Positions 56,333-56,346 of a DNA stretch of 56,346 bases are shown here, in pieces. Position 1 is the stretch's first letter. Every line of letters starts with the position of its first letter. The DNA is from Paenibacillus farraposensis (lineage in GTDB: Bacteria > Bacillota > Bacilli > Paenibacillales > Paenibacillaceae): NCBI RefSeq assembly GCF_020736845.1, contig NZ_JAFFQR010000003.1, positions 1 through 56,346 of the forward strand, written 5' to 3'. Under the pieces are notes generated by a model. That model worked only from the letters and a program-made list of their open reading frames with translations, ran no database searches and was not told where the DNA came from. Position numbers and translations under genes: made by a program.

Positions 56333-56346
56333 GGATAAGCCCTCGA
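56333..56346 (-). rRNA. rrl: 3' end of 23S ribosomal RNA (partial)
   Basis: The last 14 bases on the minus strand, TCGAGGGCTTATCC, match the typical 3' end of Bacillales 23S rRNA. The gene continues beyond the right edge; the spacer to 5S is about 170 bases and holds no tRNA. Confidence 0.8.

Overview
The window is a chromosomal segment of an endospore-forming, flagellated Firmicute. It is most likely a Paenibacillus of the P. polymyxa group, although the species call is an inference from gene content. The support is: bofA, spo0F, a KinA/KinE-like kinase, an sspP-like gene, pbpG and dacA (sporulation); motAB (motility); many strong AGGAGG ribosome sites with frequent TTG/GTG starts; and a large secreted modular GH26 mannanase. 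No phage, insertion sequence or CRISPR array is visible.

Both edges are rRNA operons read leftward. At the left edge are the promoter, boxB-like hairpin and boxA of an operon whose 16S gene lies outside the window. At the right edge are the 3' tip of 23S, a 5S gene and the operon terminator. In Bacillus subtilis the same two operons (rrnO and rrnA) flank guaB-dacA-pdxS-pdxT-serS-tRNA-Ser-...-tadA-scr-dnaX-yaaK-recR-yaaL-bofA. That order is kept here at the two ends: guaB to tRNA-Ser at 49.5-55.7 kb, tadA at 46 kb, and 4.5S RNA-dnaX-yaaK-recR-yaaL-bofA at 0.4-4.3 kb.

Between the 4.5S RNA gene and tadA lie about 41 kb that are absent from that position in B. subtilis. Part is a block found elsewhere in B. 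subtilis: rpmE, rho, murA2, fbaA, spo0F, pyrG, rpoE, argS, ywiB, speE, pbpG and ywhD. A radical SAM gene, a subtilase, a heterodimeric ABC exporter, an MFS exporter and two decayed regulators are interleaved with it. A more variable segment follows (27-47 kb): a proline-rich protein, VOC proteins, the mannanase, a Cys-cluster/pentapeptide-repeat protein, two copies of a holin-like type I toxin locus around a PTS EIIA gene, an M1 peptidase, a c-di-AMP riboswitch with an NlpC/P60 gene, motAB, RluF and a sporulation-type histidine kinase.

Several regulatory devices can be read directly. pyrG has a GGGC start site and a leader terminator, as in CTP-dependent reiterative-transcription attenuation. 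spo0F has a textbook sigma-H promoter. motAB has a sigma-D promoter. The c-di-AMP riboswitch appears to hide the ribosome site of the NlpC/P60 gene. A 23-codon leader ORF precedes an MFS exporter. A cluster of six DnaA-box-like 9-mers sits between the histidine kinase and tadA, and it is the least expected feature of the window. The sporulation parts (kinase, Spo0F, BofA, PbpG, spore proteins) lie in one region close to the presumed replication origin.
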